DNA from: Elmis aenea
Lineage: Eukaryota > Arthropoda > Insecta > Coleoptera > Elmidae
Length of the DNA stretch: 64,000 nt
Assembly (NCBI GenBank): GCA_947652605.1
Contig: CANTFG010000283.1
Span: 1-64,000, forward strand
Direction: 5' to 3'
The position numbers and the translations under genes are program-made. Below, piece after piece: positions 22,681 through 36,468 of this stretch. The notes below the pieces were generated by a model. It had not been told where the DNA came from, did not search any database, and was given only the letters and a program-made list of their open reading frames with translations. The stretch's first letter is position 1, and the number at the start of each line of letters is the position of its first letter.

Positions 22681-24303
22681 GACCAACGGCATTATGCTAA
22701 GAAAATTAAACTCTATACCATGCTAAAATTTGAACAAAATGTAACGAGCCGTTTTCGAAAAAAAATTTCAAAATTTTCAAAATTTTTAATTTTTATAATA
22801 ATTTTGTAAATTAGACTTCTAAATAGTTGAGACAAACGGCAATATACTTAGAAAAATAAACTCTATAACATGCTAAAATTTGAACAAAATGTAACGAGCC
22901 GTTTTCGAAAAAAAATTTCAAAATTTTCAAAATTTTTAATTTTTTGAATAATTTTGTAAATTAGACTTCTAAATAGTTGAGACAAACGGCATTATACTTA
23001 GAAAAATAAACTCTATAACATGCTAAAATTTGAACAAAATGTAACAAGCAGTTTTCGAAAAAAAAATTCAAAATTTTTAATTTTTTGAATAACTTTGTAA
23101 ATTAAATTTCAAACTAGTTGAAACAAACGGCATTATACTAAGAAAATAAAACTCTATAACATACTAAAATTTGAACAAAATCGTATGAGCCGTTTTCGAG
23201 AAAAAAATTCAAAATTTTCAAAATTTTTAATTTTTTGAATAATTTTGTAAATTAGACTTCTAAATAGTTGAGACAAACGGCATTATACTTAGAAAAATAA
23301 ACTCTATAACATGCTAAAATTTGAACAAAATGTAACAAGCAGTTTTCGAAAAAAAAATTCAAAATTTTTAATTTTTTGAATAACTTTGTAAATTAAATTT
23401 CAAACTAGTTGAAACAAACGGCATTATACTAAGAAAATAAAACTCTATAACATACTAAAATTTGAACAAAATCGTATGAGCCGTTTTCGAGAAAAAAATT
23501 CAAAATTTTCAAAATTTTTACTTTTTTGAATAACTTTGTAAATTAAATTTCAAACTAGTTGAAACAAACGGCATTATACTAAGAAAATTAAACTCTATAA
23601 CATACTAAAATTTGAACAAAATCGTATGAGCCGTTTTCGAGAAAAAAATTCAAAATTTTCAAAATTTTTACTTTTTTGAATAACTTTGTAAATTAAATTT
23701 CAAACTAGTTGAAACAAACGGCATTATACTAAGAAAATTAAACTCTATAACATGCTAAAATTTGAACAAAATGTAACGAGCCGTTTTCGAAAAAAAATTT
23801 CAAAATTTTAAAAATTTTTAATTTTTTGAATAACTTTGTAAATTAAATTTCAAACTAGTTGAAACAAACGGCATTATACTAAGAAAATAAAACTCTATAA
23901 CATACTAAAATTTGAACAAAATCGTATGAGCCGTTTTCGAGAAAAAAATTCAAAATTTTCAAAATTTTTACTTTTTTGAATAACTTTGTAAATTAAATTT
24001 CAAACTAGTTGAAACAAACGGCATTATACTAAGAAAATAAAACTCTATAACATACTAAAATTTGAACAAAATCGTATGAGCCGTTTTCGAGAAAAAAATT
24101 CAAAATTTTCAAAATTTTTACTTTTTTGAATAACTTTGTAAATTAAATTTCAAACTAGTTGAAACAAACGGCATTATACTAAGAAAATTAAACTCTATAA
24201 CATGCTAAAATTTGAACAAAATGTAACGAGCCGTTTTCGAAAAAAATTTTCAAAATTTTTAATTTTTTGAATAACTTTGTAAATTAAATTTCAAACTAGT
24301 TGA
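22681..24303. repeat. HOR copy, 1623 bp, with duplicated D3
   Basis: The order is D1-D2-D3, an A/D2 hybrid (23122), D3 again (23272), A-Aq-B-A-A-B'. The hybrid re-enters the D2-D3 order, as expected from unequal exchange between an A and a D2. Confidence 0.92.
23122..23271. repeat. A/D2 hybrid monomer, 150 bp
   Basis: A sequence runs to about monomer position 107, then D2 tail TTAATTTTTTGAATAATTTTG and TAGACTTCTAAATAGTTGA, followed by D3. The crossover lies in the CAAAATTTT repeats. Confidence 0.92.
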
Positions 24304-26085
24304 GACCAACGGCATTATGCTAAGAAAATTAAACTCTATACCCTGCTAAAATTTGAACAAAATGTAACGAGCCGTTTTCGAAAAAAAATTTCAAAATTTT
24401 CAAAATTTTTAATTTTTATAATAATTTTGTAAATTAGACTTCTAAATAGTTGAGACAAACGGCAATATACTTAGAAAAATAAACTCTATAACATGCTAAA
24501 ATTTGAACAAAATGTAACGAGCCGTTTTCGAAAAAAAATTTCAAAATTTTCAAAATTTTTAATTTTTTGAATAATTTTGTAAATTAGACTTCTAAATAGT
24601 TGAGACAAACGGCATTATACTTAGAAAAATAAACTCTATAACATGCTAAAATTTGAACAAAATGTAACAAGCAGTTTTCGAAAAAAAAATTCAAAATTTT
24701 TAATTTTTTGAATAACTTTGTAAATTAAATTTCAAACTAGTTGAAACAAACGGCATTATACTAAGAAAATAAAACTCTATAACATACTAAAATTTGAACA
24801 AAATCGTATGAGCCGTTTTCGAGAAAAAAATTCAAAATTTTCAAAATTTTTACTTTTTTGAATAACTTTGTAAATTAAATTTCAAACTAGTTGAAACAAA
24901 CGGCATTATACTAAGAAAATAAAACTCTATAACATACTAAAATTTGAACAAAATCGTATGAGCCGTTTTCGAGAAAAAAATTCAAAATTTTCAAAATTTT
25001 TACTTTTTTGAATAACTTTGTAAATTAAATTTCAAACTAGTTGAAACAAACGGCATTATACTAAGAAAATTAAACTCTATAACATGCTAAAATTTGAACA
25101 AAATCGTATGAGCCGTTTTCGAGAAAAAAATTCAAAATTTTCAAAATTTTTACTTTTTTGAATAACTTTGTAAATTAAATTTCAAACTAGTTGAAACAAA
25201 CGGCATTATACTAAGAAAATTAAACTCTATAACATACTAAAATTTGAACAAAATCGTATGAGCCGTTTTCGAGAAAAAAATTCAAAATTTTCAAAATTTT
25301 TACTTTTTTGAATAACTTTGTAAATTAAATTTCAAACTAGTTGAAACAAACGGCATTATACTAAGAAAATAAAACTCTATAACATACTAAAATTTGAACA
25401 AAATCGTATGAGCCGTTTTCGAGAAAAAAATTCAAAATTTTCAAAATTTTTACTTTTTTGAATAACTTTGTAAATTAAATTTCAAACTAGTTGAAACAAA
25501 CGGCATTATACTAAGAAAATTAAACTCTATAACATGCTAAAATTTGAACAAAATGTAACGAGCCGTTTTCGAAAAAAAATTTCAAAATTTTAAAAATTTT
25601 TAATTTTTTGAATAACTTTGTAAATTAAATTTCAAACTAGTTGAAACAAACGGCATTATACTAAGAAAATAAAACTCTATAACATACTAAAATTTGAACA
25701 AAATCGTATGAGCCGTTTTCGAGAAAAAAATTCAAAATTTTCAAAATTTTTACTTTTTTGAATAACTTTGTAAATTAAATTTCAAACTAGTTGAAACAAA
25801 CGGCATTATACTAAGAAAATAAAACTCTATAACATACTAAAATTTGAACAAAATCGTATGAGCCGTTTTCGAGAAAAAAATTCAAAATTTTCAAAATTTT
25901 TACTTTTTTGAATAACTTTGTAAATTAAATTTCAAACTAGTTGAAACAAACGGCATTATACTAAGAAAATTAAACTCTATAACATGCTAAAATTTGAACA
26001 AAATGTTACGAGCCGTTTTCGAAAAAAATTTTCAAAATTTTTAATTTTTTGAATAACTTTGTAAATTAAATTTCAAACTAGTTGA
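24304..26085. repeat. HOR copy, 1782 bp, 12-mer
   Basis: The order is D1-D2-D3-A-A-BA-Aq-A-B-A-A-B' with the GTTACG mark in B' (26005), shared with the copies ending at 4587 and 12006. D1 has a private CCCTGC (C at 24343). Confidence 0.93.
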
Positions 26086-28017
26086 GACCAACGGCATTAT
26101 GCTAAGAAAATTAAACTCTATACCATGCTAAAATTTGAACAAAATGTAACGAGCCGTTTTCGAAAAAAAATTTCAAAATTTTCAAAATTTTTAATTTTTA
26201 TAATAATTTTGTAAATTAGACTTCTAAATAGTTGAGACAAACGGCAATATACTTAGAAAATTAAACTCTATAACATGCTAAAATTTGAACAAAATGTAAC
26301 GAGCCGTTTTCGAAAAAAAATTTCAAAATTTTTAATTTTTTGAATAACTTTGTAAATTAAATTTCAAACTAGTTGAAACAAACGGCATTATACTAAGAAA
26401 ATAAAACTCTATAACATACTAAAATTTGAACAAAATCGTATGAGCCGTTTTCGAGAAAAAAATTCAAAATTTTCAAAACTTTTACTTTTTTGAATAACTT
26501 TGTAAATTAAATTTCAAACTAGTTGAAACAAACGGCATTATACTAAGAAAATTAAACTCTATAACATACTAAAATTTGAACAAAATCGTATGAGCCGTTT
26601 TCGAGAAAAAAATTCAAAATTTTCAAAATTTTTACTTTTTTGAATAACTTTGTAAATTAAATTTCAAACTAGTTGAAACAAACGGCATTATACTAAGAAA
26701 ATAAAACTCTATAACATACTAAAATTTGAACAAAATCGTATGAGCCGTTTTCGAGAAAAAAATTCAAAATTTTCAAAATTTTTACTTTTTTGAATAACTT
26801 TGTAAATTAAATTTCAAACTAGTTGAAACAAACGGCATTATACTAAGAAAATAAAACTCTATAACATACTAAAATTTGAACAAAATCGTATGAGCCGTTT
26901 TCGAGAAAAAAATTCAAAATTTTCAAAATTTTTACTTTTTTGAATAACTTTGTAAATTAAATTTCAAACTAGTTGAAACAAACGGCATTATACTAAGAAA
27001 ATTAAACTCTATAACATGCTAAAATTTGAACAAAATCGTATGAGCCGTTTTCGAGAAAAAAATTCAAAATTTTCAAAATTTTTACTTTTTTGAATAACTT
27101 TGTAAATTAAATTTCAAACTAGTTGAAACAAACGGCATTATACTAAGAAAATTAAACTCTATAACATACTAAAATTTGAACAAAATCGTATGAGCCGTTT
27201 TCGAGAAAAAAATTCAAAATTTTCAAAATTTTTACTTTTTTGAATAACTTTGTAAATTAAATTTCAAACTAGTTGAAACAAACGGCATTATACTAAGAAA
27301 ATAAAACTCTATAACATACTAAAATTTGAACAAAATCGTATGAGCCGTTTTCGAGAAAAAAATTCAAAATTTTCAAAATTTTTACTTTTTTGAATAACTT
27401 TGTAAATTAAATTTCAAACTAGTTGAAACAAACGGCATTATACTAAGAAAATTAAACTCTATAACATGCTAAAATTTGAACAAAATGTAACGAGCCGTTT
27501 TCGAAAAAAAATTTCAAAATTTTAAAAATTTTTAATTTTTTGAATAACTTTGTAAATTAAATTTCAAACTAGTTGAAACAAACGGCATTATACTAAGAAA
27601 ATAAAACTCTATAACATACTAAAATTTGAACAAAATCGTATGAGCCGTTTTCGAGAAAAAAATTCAAAATTTTCAAAATTTTTACTTTTTTGAATAACTT
27701 TGTAAATTAAATTTCAAACTAGTTGAAACAAACGGCATTATACTAAGAAAATAAAACTCTATAACATACTAAAATTTGAACAAAATCGTATGAGCCGTTT
27801 TCGAGAAAAAAATTCAAAATTTTCAAAATTTTTACTTTTTTGAATAACTTTGTAAATTAAATTTCAAACTAGTTGAAACAAACGGCATTATACTAAGAAA
27901 ATTAAACTCTATAACATGCTAAAATTTGAACAAAATGTAACGAGCCGTTTTCGAAAAAAATTTTCAAAATTTTTAATTTTTTGAATAACTTTGTAAATTA
28001 AATTTCAAACTAGTTGA
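26086..28017. repeat. HOR copy, 1932 bp, 13-mer lacking D3
   Basis: The order is D1, a 141-bp D2/B hybrid (26236), A with CAAAACTTTT (26377), Aq, A, A, BA, Aq, A, B, A, A, B'. The CAAAACTTTT form is otherwise seen only in the right domain. Confidence 0.92.
26236..26376. repeat. D2/B hybrid monomer, 141 bp
   Basis: It starts as D2 (GACAAACGGCAATATACTTAG), changes to ATTAAACTC like B, and ends with a short B tail. It replaces both D2 and D3 of the unit at 26086-28017. Confidence 0.92.
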
Positions 28018-29649
28018 GACCAACGGCATTATGCTAAGAAAATTAAACTCTATACCATGCTAAAATTTGAACAAAATGTAACGAGCCGTTTTCGAAAAAA
28101 AATTTCAAAATTTTCAAAATTTTTAATTTTTATAATAATTTTGTAAATTAGACTTCTAAATAGTTGAGACAAACGGCAATATACTTAGAAAAATAAACTC
28201 TATAACATGCTAAAATTTGAACAAAATGTAACGAGCCGTTTTCGAAAAAAAATTTCAAAATTTTCAAAATTTTTAATTTTTTGAATAATTTTGTAAATTA
28301 GACTTCTAAATAGTTGAGACAAACGGCATTATACTTAGAAAAATAAACTCTATAACATGCTAAAATTTGAACAAAATGTAACAAGCAGTTTTCGAAAAAA
28401 AAATTCAAAATTTTTAATTTTTTGAATAACTTTGTAAATTAAATTTCAAACTAGTTGAAACAAACGGCATTATACTAAGAAAATAAAACTCTATAACATA
28501 CTAAAATTTGAACAAAATCGTATGAGCCGTTTTCGAGAAAAAAATTCAAAATTTTCAAAATTTTTACTTTTTTGAATAACTTTGTAAATTAAATTTCAAA
28601 CTAGTTGAAACAAACGGCATTATACTAAGAAAATAAAACTCTATAACATACTAAAATTTGAACAAAATCGTATGAGCCGTTTTCGAGAAAAAAATTCAAA
28701 ATTTTCAAAATTTTTACTTTTTTGAATAACTTTGTAAATTAAATTTCAAACTAGTTGAAACAAACGGCATTATACTAAGAAAATTAAACTCTATAACATG
28801 CTAAAATTTGAACAAAATGTAACGAGCCGTTTTCGAAAAAAAATTTCAAAATTTTAAAAATTTTTAATTTTTTGAATAACTTTGTAAATTAAATTTCAAA
28901 CTAGTTGAAACAAACGGCATTATACTAAGAAAATAAAACTCTATAACATACTAAAATTTGAACAAAATCGTATGAGCCGTTTTCGAGAAAAAAATTCAAA
29001 ATTTTCAAAATTTTTACTTTTTTGAATAACTTTGTAAATTAAATTTCAAACTAGTTGAAACAAACGGCATTATACTAAGAAAATTAAACTCTATAACATG
29101 CTAAAATTTGAACAAAATGTAACGAGCCGTTTTCGAAAAAAAATTTCAAAATTTTAAAAATTTTTAATTTTTTGAATAACTTTGTAAATTAAATTTCAAA
29201 CTAGTTGAAACAAACGGCATTATACTAAGAAAATAAAACTCTATAACATACTAAAATTTGAACAAAATCGTATGAGCCGTTTTCGAGAAAAAAATTCAAA
29301 ATTTTCAAAATTTTTACTTTTTTGAATAACTTTGTAAATTAAATTTCAAACTAGTTGAAACAAACGGCATTATACTAAGAAAATAAAACTCTATAACATA
29401 CTAAAATTTGAACAAAATCGTATGAGCCGTTTTCGAGAAAAAAATTCAAAATTTTCAAAATTTTTACTTTTTTGAATAACTTTGTAAATTAAATTTCAAA
29501 CTAGTTGAAACAAACGGCATTATACTAAGAAAATTAAACTCTATAACATGCTAAAATTTGAACAAAATGTAACGAGCCGTTTTCGAAAAAAATTTTAAAA
29601 ATTTTTAATTTTTTGAATAACTTTGTAAATTAAATTTCAAACTAGTTGA
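28018..29649. repeat. HOR copy, 1632 bp, 11-mer
   Basis: The order is D1-D2-D3-A-A-B-A-B-A-A-B' (TTTTAAAAATTTTT form). It is the nonamer with one B-A pair (300 bp) inserted. Confidence 0.93.
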
Positions 29650-30990
29650 GACCAACGGCATTATACTAAGAAAATTAAACTCTATACCATGCTATAATTT
29701 GAACAAAATGTAACGAGCCGTTTTCGAAAAAAAATTTCAAAATTTTCAAAATTTTTAATTTTTATAATAATTTTGTAAATTAGACTTCTAAATAGTTGAG
29801 ACAAACGGCAATATACTTAGAAAAATAAACTCTATAACATGCTAAAATTTGAACAAAATGTAACGAGCCGTTTTCGAAAAAAAATTTCAAAATTTTCAAA
29901 ATTTTTAATTTTTTGAATAATTTTGTAAATTAGACTTCTAAATAGTTGAGACAAACGGCATTATACTTAGAAAAATAAACTCTATAACATGCTAAAATTT
30001 GAACAAAATGTAACAAGCAGTTTTCGAAAAAAAAATTCAAAATTTTTAATTTTTTGAATAACTTTGTAAATTAAATTTCAAACTAGTTGAAACAAACGGC
30101 ATTATACTAAGAAAATAAAACTCTATAACATACTAAAATTTGAACAAAATCGTATGAGCCGTTTTCGAGAAAAAAATTCAAAATTTTCAAAATTTTTACT
30201 TTTTTGAATAACTTTGTAAATTAAATTTCAAACTAGTTGAAACAAACGGCATTATACTAAGAAAATAAAACTCTATAACATACTAAAATTTGAACAAAAT
30301 CGTATGAGCCGTTTTCGAGAAAAAAATTCAAAATTTTCAAAATTTTTACTTTTTTGAATAACTTTGTAAATTAAATTTCAAACTAGTTGAAACAAACGGC
30401 ATTATACTAAGAAAATAAAACTCTATAACATACTAAAATTTGAACAAAATCGTATGAGCCGTTTTCGAGAAAAAAATTCAAAATTTTCAAAATTTTTACT
30501 TTTTTGAATAACTTTGTAAATTAAATTTCAAACTAGTTGAAACAAACGGCATTATACTAAGAAAATAAAACTCTATAACATACTAAAATTTGAACAAAAT
30601 CGTATGAGCCGTTTTCGAGAAAAAAATTCAAAATTTTCAAAATTTTTACTTTTTTGAATAACTTTGTAAATTAAATTTCAAACTAGTTGAAACAAACGGC
30701 ATTATACTAAGAAAATAAAACTCTATAACATACTAAAATTTGAACAAAATCGTATGAGCCGTTTTCGAGAAAAAAATTCAAAATTTTCAAAATTTTTACT
30801 TTTTTGAATAACTTTGTAAATTAAATTTCAAACTAGTTGAAACAAACGGCATTATACTAAGAAAATAAAACTCTATAACATACTAAAATTTGAACAAAAT
30901 CGTATGAGCCGTTTTCGAGAAAAAAATTCAAAATTTTCAAAATTTTTAATTTTTTGAATAACTTTGTAAATTAAATTTCAAACTAGTTGA
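29650..30990. repeat. HOR copy, 1341 bp, six A and no B
   Basis: This has the same structure and marks as 20008-21348, including the CTATAATTT D1 and the TTAATTTTTTG patch in the last A. Confidence 0.93.
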
Positions 30991-32322
30991 GACCAACGGC
31001 ATTATGCTAAGAAAATTAAACTCTATACCATGCTAAAATTTGAACAAAATGTAACGAGCCGTTTTCGAAAAAAAATTTCAAAATTTTCAAAATTTTTAAT
31101 TTTTATAATAATTTTGTAAATTAGACTTCTAAATAGTTGAGACAAACGGCAATATACTTAGAAAAATAAACTCTATAACATGCTAAAATTTGAACAAAAT
31201 GTAACGAGCCGTTTTCGAAAAAAAATTTCAAAATTTTCAAAATTTTTAATTTTTTGAATAATTTTGTAAATTAGACTTCTAAATAGTTGAGACAAACGGC
31301 ATTATACTTAGAAAAATAAACTCTATAACATGCTAAAATTTGAACAAAATGTAACAAGCAGTTTTCGAAAAAAAAATTCAAAATTTTTAATTTTTTGAAT
31401 AACTTTGTAAATTAAATTTCAAACTAGTTGAAACAAACGGCATTATACTAAGAAAATAAAACTCTATAACATACTAAAATTTGAACAAAATCGTATGAGC
31501 CGTTTTCGAGAAAAAAATTCAAAATTTTCAAAATTTTTACTTTTTTGAATAACTTTGTAAATTAAATTTCAAACTAGTTGAAACAAACGGCATTATACTA
31601 AGAAAATAAAACTCTATAACATACTAAAATTTGAACAAAATCGTATGAGCCGTTTTCGAGAAAAAAATTCAAAATTTTCAAAATTTTTACTTTTTTGAAT
31701 AACTTTGTAAATTAAATTTCAAACTAGTTGAAACAAACGGCATTATACTAAGAAAATTAAACTCTATAACATGCTAAAATTTGAACAAAATGTAACGAGC
31801 CGTTTTCGAAAAAAAATTTCAAAATTTTAAAAATTTTTAATTTTTTGAATAACTTTGTAAATTAAATTTCAAACTAGTTGAAACAAACGGCATTATACTA
31901 AGAAAATAAAACTCTATAACATACTAAAATTTGAACAAAATCGTATGAGCCGTTTTCGAGAAAAAAATTCAAAATTTTCAAAATTTTTACTTTTTTGAAT
32001 AACTTTGTAAATTAAATTTCAAACTAGTTGAAACAAACGGCATTATACTAAGAAAATAAAACTCTATAACATACTAAAATTTGAACAAAATCGTATGAGC
32101 CGTTTTCGAGAAAAAAATTCAAAATTTTCAAAATTTTTACTTTTTTGAATAACTTTGTAAATTAAATTTCAAACTAGTTGAAACAAACGGCATTATACTA
32201 AGAAAATTAAACTCTATAACATGCTAAAATTTGAACAAAATGTAACGAGCCGTTTTCGAAAAAAATTTTAAAAATTTTTAATTTTTTGAATAACTTTGTA
32301 AATTAAATTTCAAACTAGTTGA
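30991..32322. repeat. HOR copy, 1332 bp, nonamer
   Basis: The order is D1-D2-D3-A-A-B-A-A-B', ending in the TTTTAAAAATTTTT form of B'. Confidence 0.93.
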
Positions 32323-33504
32323 GACCAACGGCATTATACTAAGAAAATTAAACTCTATACCATGCTATAATTTGAACAAAATGTAACGAGCCGTTTTCGA
32401 AAAAAAATTTCAAAATTTTCAAAATTTTTAATTTTTATAATAATTTTGTAAATTAGACTTCTAAATAGTTGAGACAAACGGCAATATACTTAGAAAAATA
32501 AACTCTATAACATGCTAAAATTTGAACAAAATGTAACGAGCCGTTTTCGAAAAAAAATTTCAAAATTTTCAAAATTTTTAATTTTTTGAATAATTTTGTA
32601 AATTAGACTTCTAAATAGTTGAGACAAACGGCATTATACTTAGAAAAATAAACTCTATAACATGCTAAAATTTGAACAAAATGTAACAAGCAGTTTTCGA
32701 AAAAAAAATTCAAAATTTTTAATTTTTTGAATAACTTTGTAAATTAAATTTCAAACTAGTTGAAACAAACGGCATTATACTAAGAAAATAAAACTCTATA
32801 ACATACTAAAATTTGAACAAAATCGTATGAGCCGTTTTCGAGAAAAAAATTCAAAATTTTCAAAATTTTTACTTTTTTGAATAACTTTGTAAATTAAATT
32901 TCAAACTAGTTGAAACAAACGGCATTATACTAAGAAAATAAAACTCTATAACATACTAAAATTTGAACAAAATCGTATGAGCCGTTTTCGAGAAAAAAAT
33001 TCAAAATTTTCAAAATTTTTACTTTTTTGAATAACTTTGTAAATTAAATTTCAAACTAGTTGAAACAAACGGCATTATACTAAGAAAATAAAACTCTATA
33101 ACATACTAAAATTTGAACAAAATCGTATGAGCCGTTTTCGAGAAAAAAATTCAAAATTTTCAAAATTTTTACTTTTTTGAATAACTTTGTAAATTAAATT
33201 TCAAACTAGTTGAAACAAACGGCATTATACTAAGAAAATAAAACTCTATAACATACTAAAATTTGAACAAAATCGTATGAGCCGTTTTCGAGAAAAAAAT
33301 TCAAAATTTTCAAAATTTTTACTTTTTTGAATAACTTTGTAAATTAAATTTCAAACTAGTTGAAACAAACGGCATTATACTAAGAAAATTAAACTCTATA
33401 ACATGCTAAAATTTGAACAAAATGTAACGAGCCGTTTTCGAAAAAAATTTTCAAAATTTTTAATTTTTTGAATAACTTTGTAAATTAAATTTCAAACTAG
33501 TTGA
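32323..33504. repeat. HOR copy, 1182 bp, octamer
   Basis: The order is D1-D2-D3-A-A-A-A-B'. It is the last unit with the CTATAATTT D1. Confidence 0.93.
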
Positions 33505-34986
33505 GACCAACGGCATTATACTAAGAAAATTAAACTCTATACCATGCTAAAATTTGAACAAAATGTAACGAGCCGTTTTCGAAAAAAAATTTCAAAATTT
33601 TCAAAATTTTTAATTTTTATAATAATTTTGTAAATTAGACTTCTAAATAGTTGAGACAAACGGCAATATACTTAGAAAAATAAACTCTATAACATGCTAA
33701 AATTTGAACAAAATGTAACGAGCCGTTTTCGAAAAAAAATTTCAAAATTTTCAAAATTTTTAATTTTTTGAATAATTTTGTAAATTAGACTTCTAAATAG
33801 TTGAGACAAACGGCATTATACTAAGAAAATAAAACTCTATAACATACTAAAATTTGAACAAAATCGTATGAGCCGTTTTCGAGAAAAAAATTCAAAATTT
33901 TCAAAATTTTTAATTTTTTGAATAACTTTGTTAATTAAATTTCAAACTAGTTGAGACCAACGGCATTATACTAAGAAAATTAAACTCTATACCATGCTAA
34001 AATTTGAACAAAATGTAACGAGCCGTTTTCGAAAAAAAATTTCAAAATTTTCAAAATTTTTAATTTTTATAATAATTTTGTAAATTAGACTTCTAAATAG
34101 TTGAGACAAACGGCAATATACTTAGAAAAATAAACTCTATAACATGCTAAAATTTGAACAAAATGTAACGAGCCGTTTTCGAAAAAAAATTTCAAAATTT
34201 TCAAAATTTTTAATTTTTTGAATAATTTTGTAAATTAGACTTCTAAATAGTTGAGACAAACGGCATTATACTTAGAAAAATAAACTCTATAACATGCTAA
34301 AATTTGAACAAAATGTAACAAGCAGTTTTCGAAAAAAAAATTCAAAATTTTTAATTTTTTGAATAACTTTGTAAATTAAATTTCAAACTAGTTGAAACAA
34401 ACGGCATTATACTAAGAAAATAAAACTCTATAACATACTAAAATTTGAACAAAATCGTATGAGCCGTTTTCGAGAAAAAAATTCAAAATTTTCAAAATTT
34501 TTACTTTTTTGAATAACTTTGTAAATTAAATTTCAAACTAGTTGAAACAAACGGCATTATACTAAGAAAATAAAACTCTATAACATACTAAAATTTGAAC
34601 AAAATCGTATGAGCCGTTTTCGAGAAAAAAATTCAAAATTTTCAAAATTTTTACTTTTTTGAATAACTTTGTAAATTAAATTTCAAACTAGTTGAAACAA
34701 ACGGCATTATACTAAGAAAATAAAACTCTATAACATACTAAAATTTGAACAAAATCGTATGAGCCGTTTTCGAGAAAAAAATTCAAAATTTTCAAAATTT
34801 TTACTTTTTTGAATAACTTTGTAAATTAAATTTCAAACTAGTTGAAACAAACGGCATTATACTAAGAAAATTAAACTCTATAACATGCTAAAATTTGAAC
34901 AAAATGTAACGAGCCGTTTTCGAAAAAAATTTTCAAAATTTTTAATTTTTTGAATAACTTTGTAAATTAAATTTCAAACTAGTTGA
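33505..34986. repeat. Compound HOR, 1482 bp (450 + 1032), copy 1
   Basis: The first part is D1-D2-A' (33505-33954), where A' starts GAC and has TTAATTTTTTG. The second part is D1-D2-D3-A-A-A-B' (33955-34986). A private GTTAATTAAAT occurs at 33931 in A'. Confidence 0.94.
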
Positions 34987-36468
34987 GACCAACGGCATTA
35001 TACTAAGAAAATTAAACTCTATACCATGCTAAAATTTGAACAAAATGTAACGAGCCGTTTTCGAAAAAAAATTTCAAAATTTTCAAAATTTTTAATTTTT
35101 ATAATAATTTTGTAAATTAGACTTCTAAATAGTTGAGACAAACGGCAATATACTTAGAAAAATAAACTCTATAACATGCTAAAATTTGAACAAAATGTAA
35201 CGAGCCGTTTTCGAAAAAAAATTTCAAAATTTTCAAAATTTTTAATTTTTTGAATAATTTTGTAAATTAGACTTCTAAATAGTTGAGACAAACGGCATTA
35301 TACTAAGAAAATAAAACTCTATAACATACTAAAATTTGAACAAAATCGTATGAGCCGTTTTCGAGAAAAAAATTCAAAATTTTCAAAATTTTTAATTTTT
35401 TGAATAACTTTGTAAATTAAATTTCAAACTAGTTGAGACCAACGGCATTATACTAAGAAAATTAAACTCTATACCATGCTAAAATTTGAACAAAATGTAA
35501 CGAGCCGTTTTCGAAAAAAAATTTCAAAATTTTCAAAATTTTTAATTTTTATAATAATTTTGTAAATTAGACTTCTAAATAGTTGAGACAAACGGCAATA
35601 TACTTAGAAAAATAAACTCTATAACATGCTAAAATTTGAACAAAATGTAACGAGCCGTTTTCGAAAAAAAATTTCAAAATTTTCAAAATTTTTAATTTTT
35701 TGAATAATTTTGTAAATTAGACTTCTAAATAGTTGAGACAAACGGCATTATACTTAGAAAAATAAACTCTATAACATGCTAAAATTTGAACAAAATGTAA
35801 CAAGCAGTTTTCGAAAAAAAAATTCAAAATTTTTAATTTTTTGAATAACTTTGTAAATTAAATTTCAAACTAGTTGAAACAAACGGCATTATACTAAGAA
35901 AATAAAACTCTATAACATACTAAAATTTGAACAAAATCGTATGAGCCGTTTTCGAGAAAAAAATTCAAAATTTTCAAAATTTTTACTTTTTTGAATAACT
36001 TTGTAAATTAAATTTCAAACTAGTTGAAACAAACGGCATTATACTAAGAAAATAAAACTCTATAACATACTAAAATTTGAACAAAATCGTATGAGCCGTT
36101 TTCGAGAAAAAAATTCAAAATTTTCAAAATTTTTACTTTTTTGAATAACTTTGTAAATTAAATTTCAAACTAGTTGAAACAAACGGCATTATACTAAGAA
36201 AATAAAACTCTATAACATACTAAAATTTGAACAAAATCGTATGAGCCGTTTTCGAGAAAAAAATTCAAAATTTTCAAAATTTTTACTTTTTTGAATAACT
36301 TTGTAAATTAAATTTCAAACTAGTTGAAACAAACGGCATTATACTAAGAAAATTAAACTCTATAACATGCTAAAATTTGAACAAAATGTAACGAGCCGTT
36401 TTCGAAAAAAATTTTCAAAATTTTTAATTTTTTGAATAACTTTGTAAATTAAATTTCAAACTAGTTGA
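34987..36468. repeat. Compound HOR, 1482 bp, copy 2
   Basis: It consists of D1-D2-A' (34987-35436) and D1-D2-D3-A-A-A-B' (35437-36468). The D1 is the TTATACTAAG, CTAAAATTT form. Confidence 0.94.
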
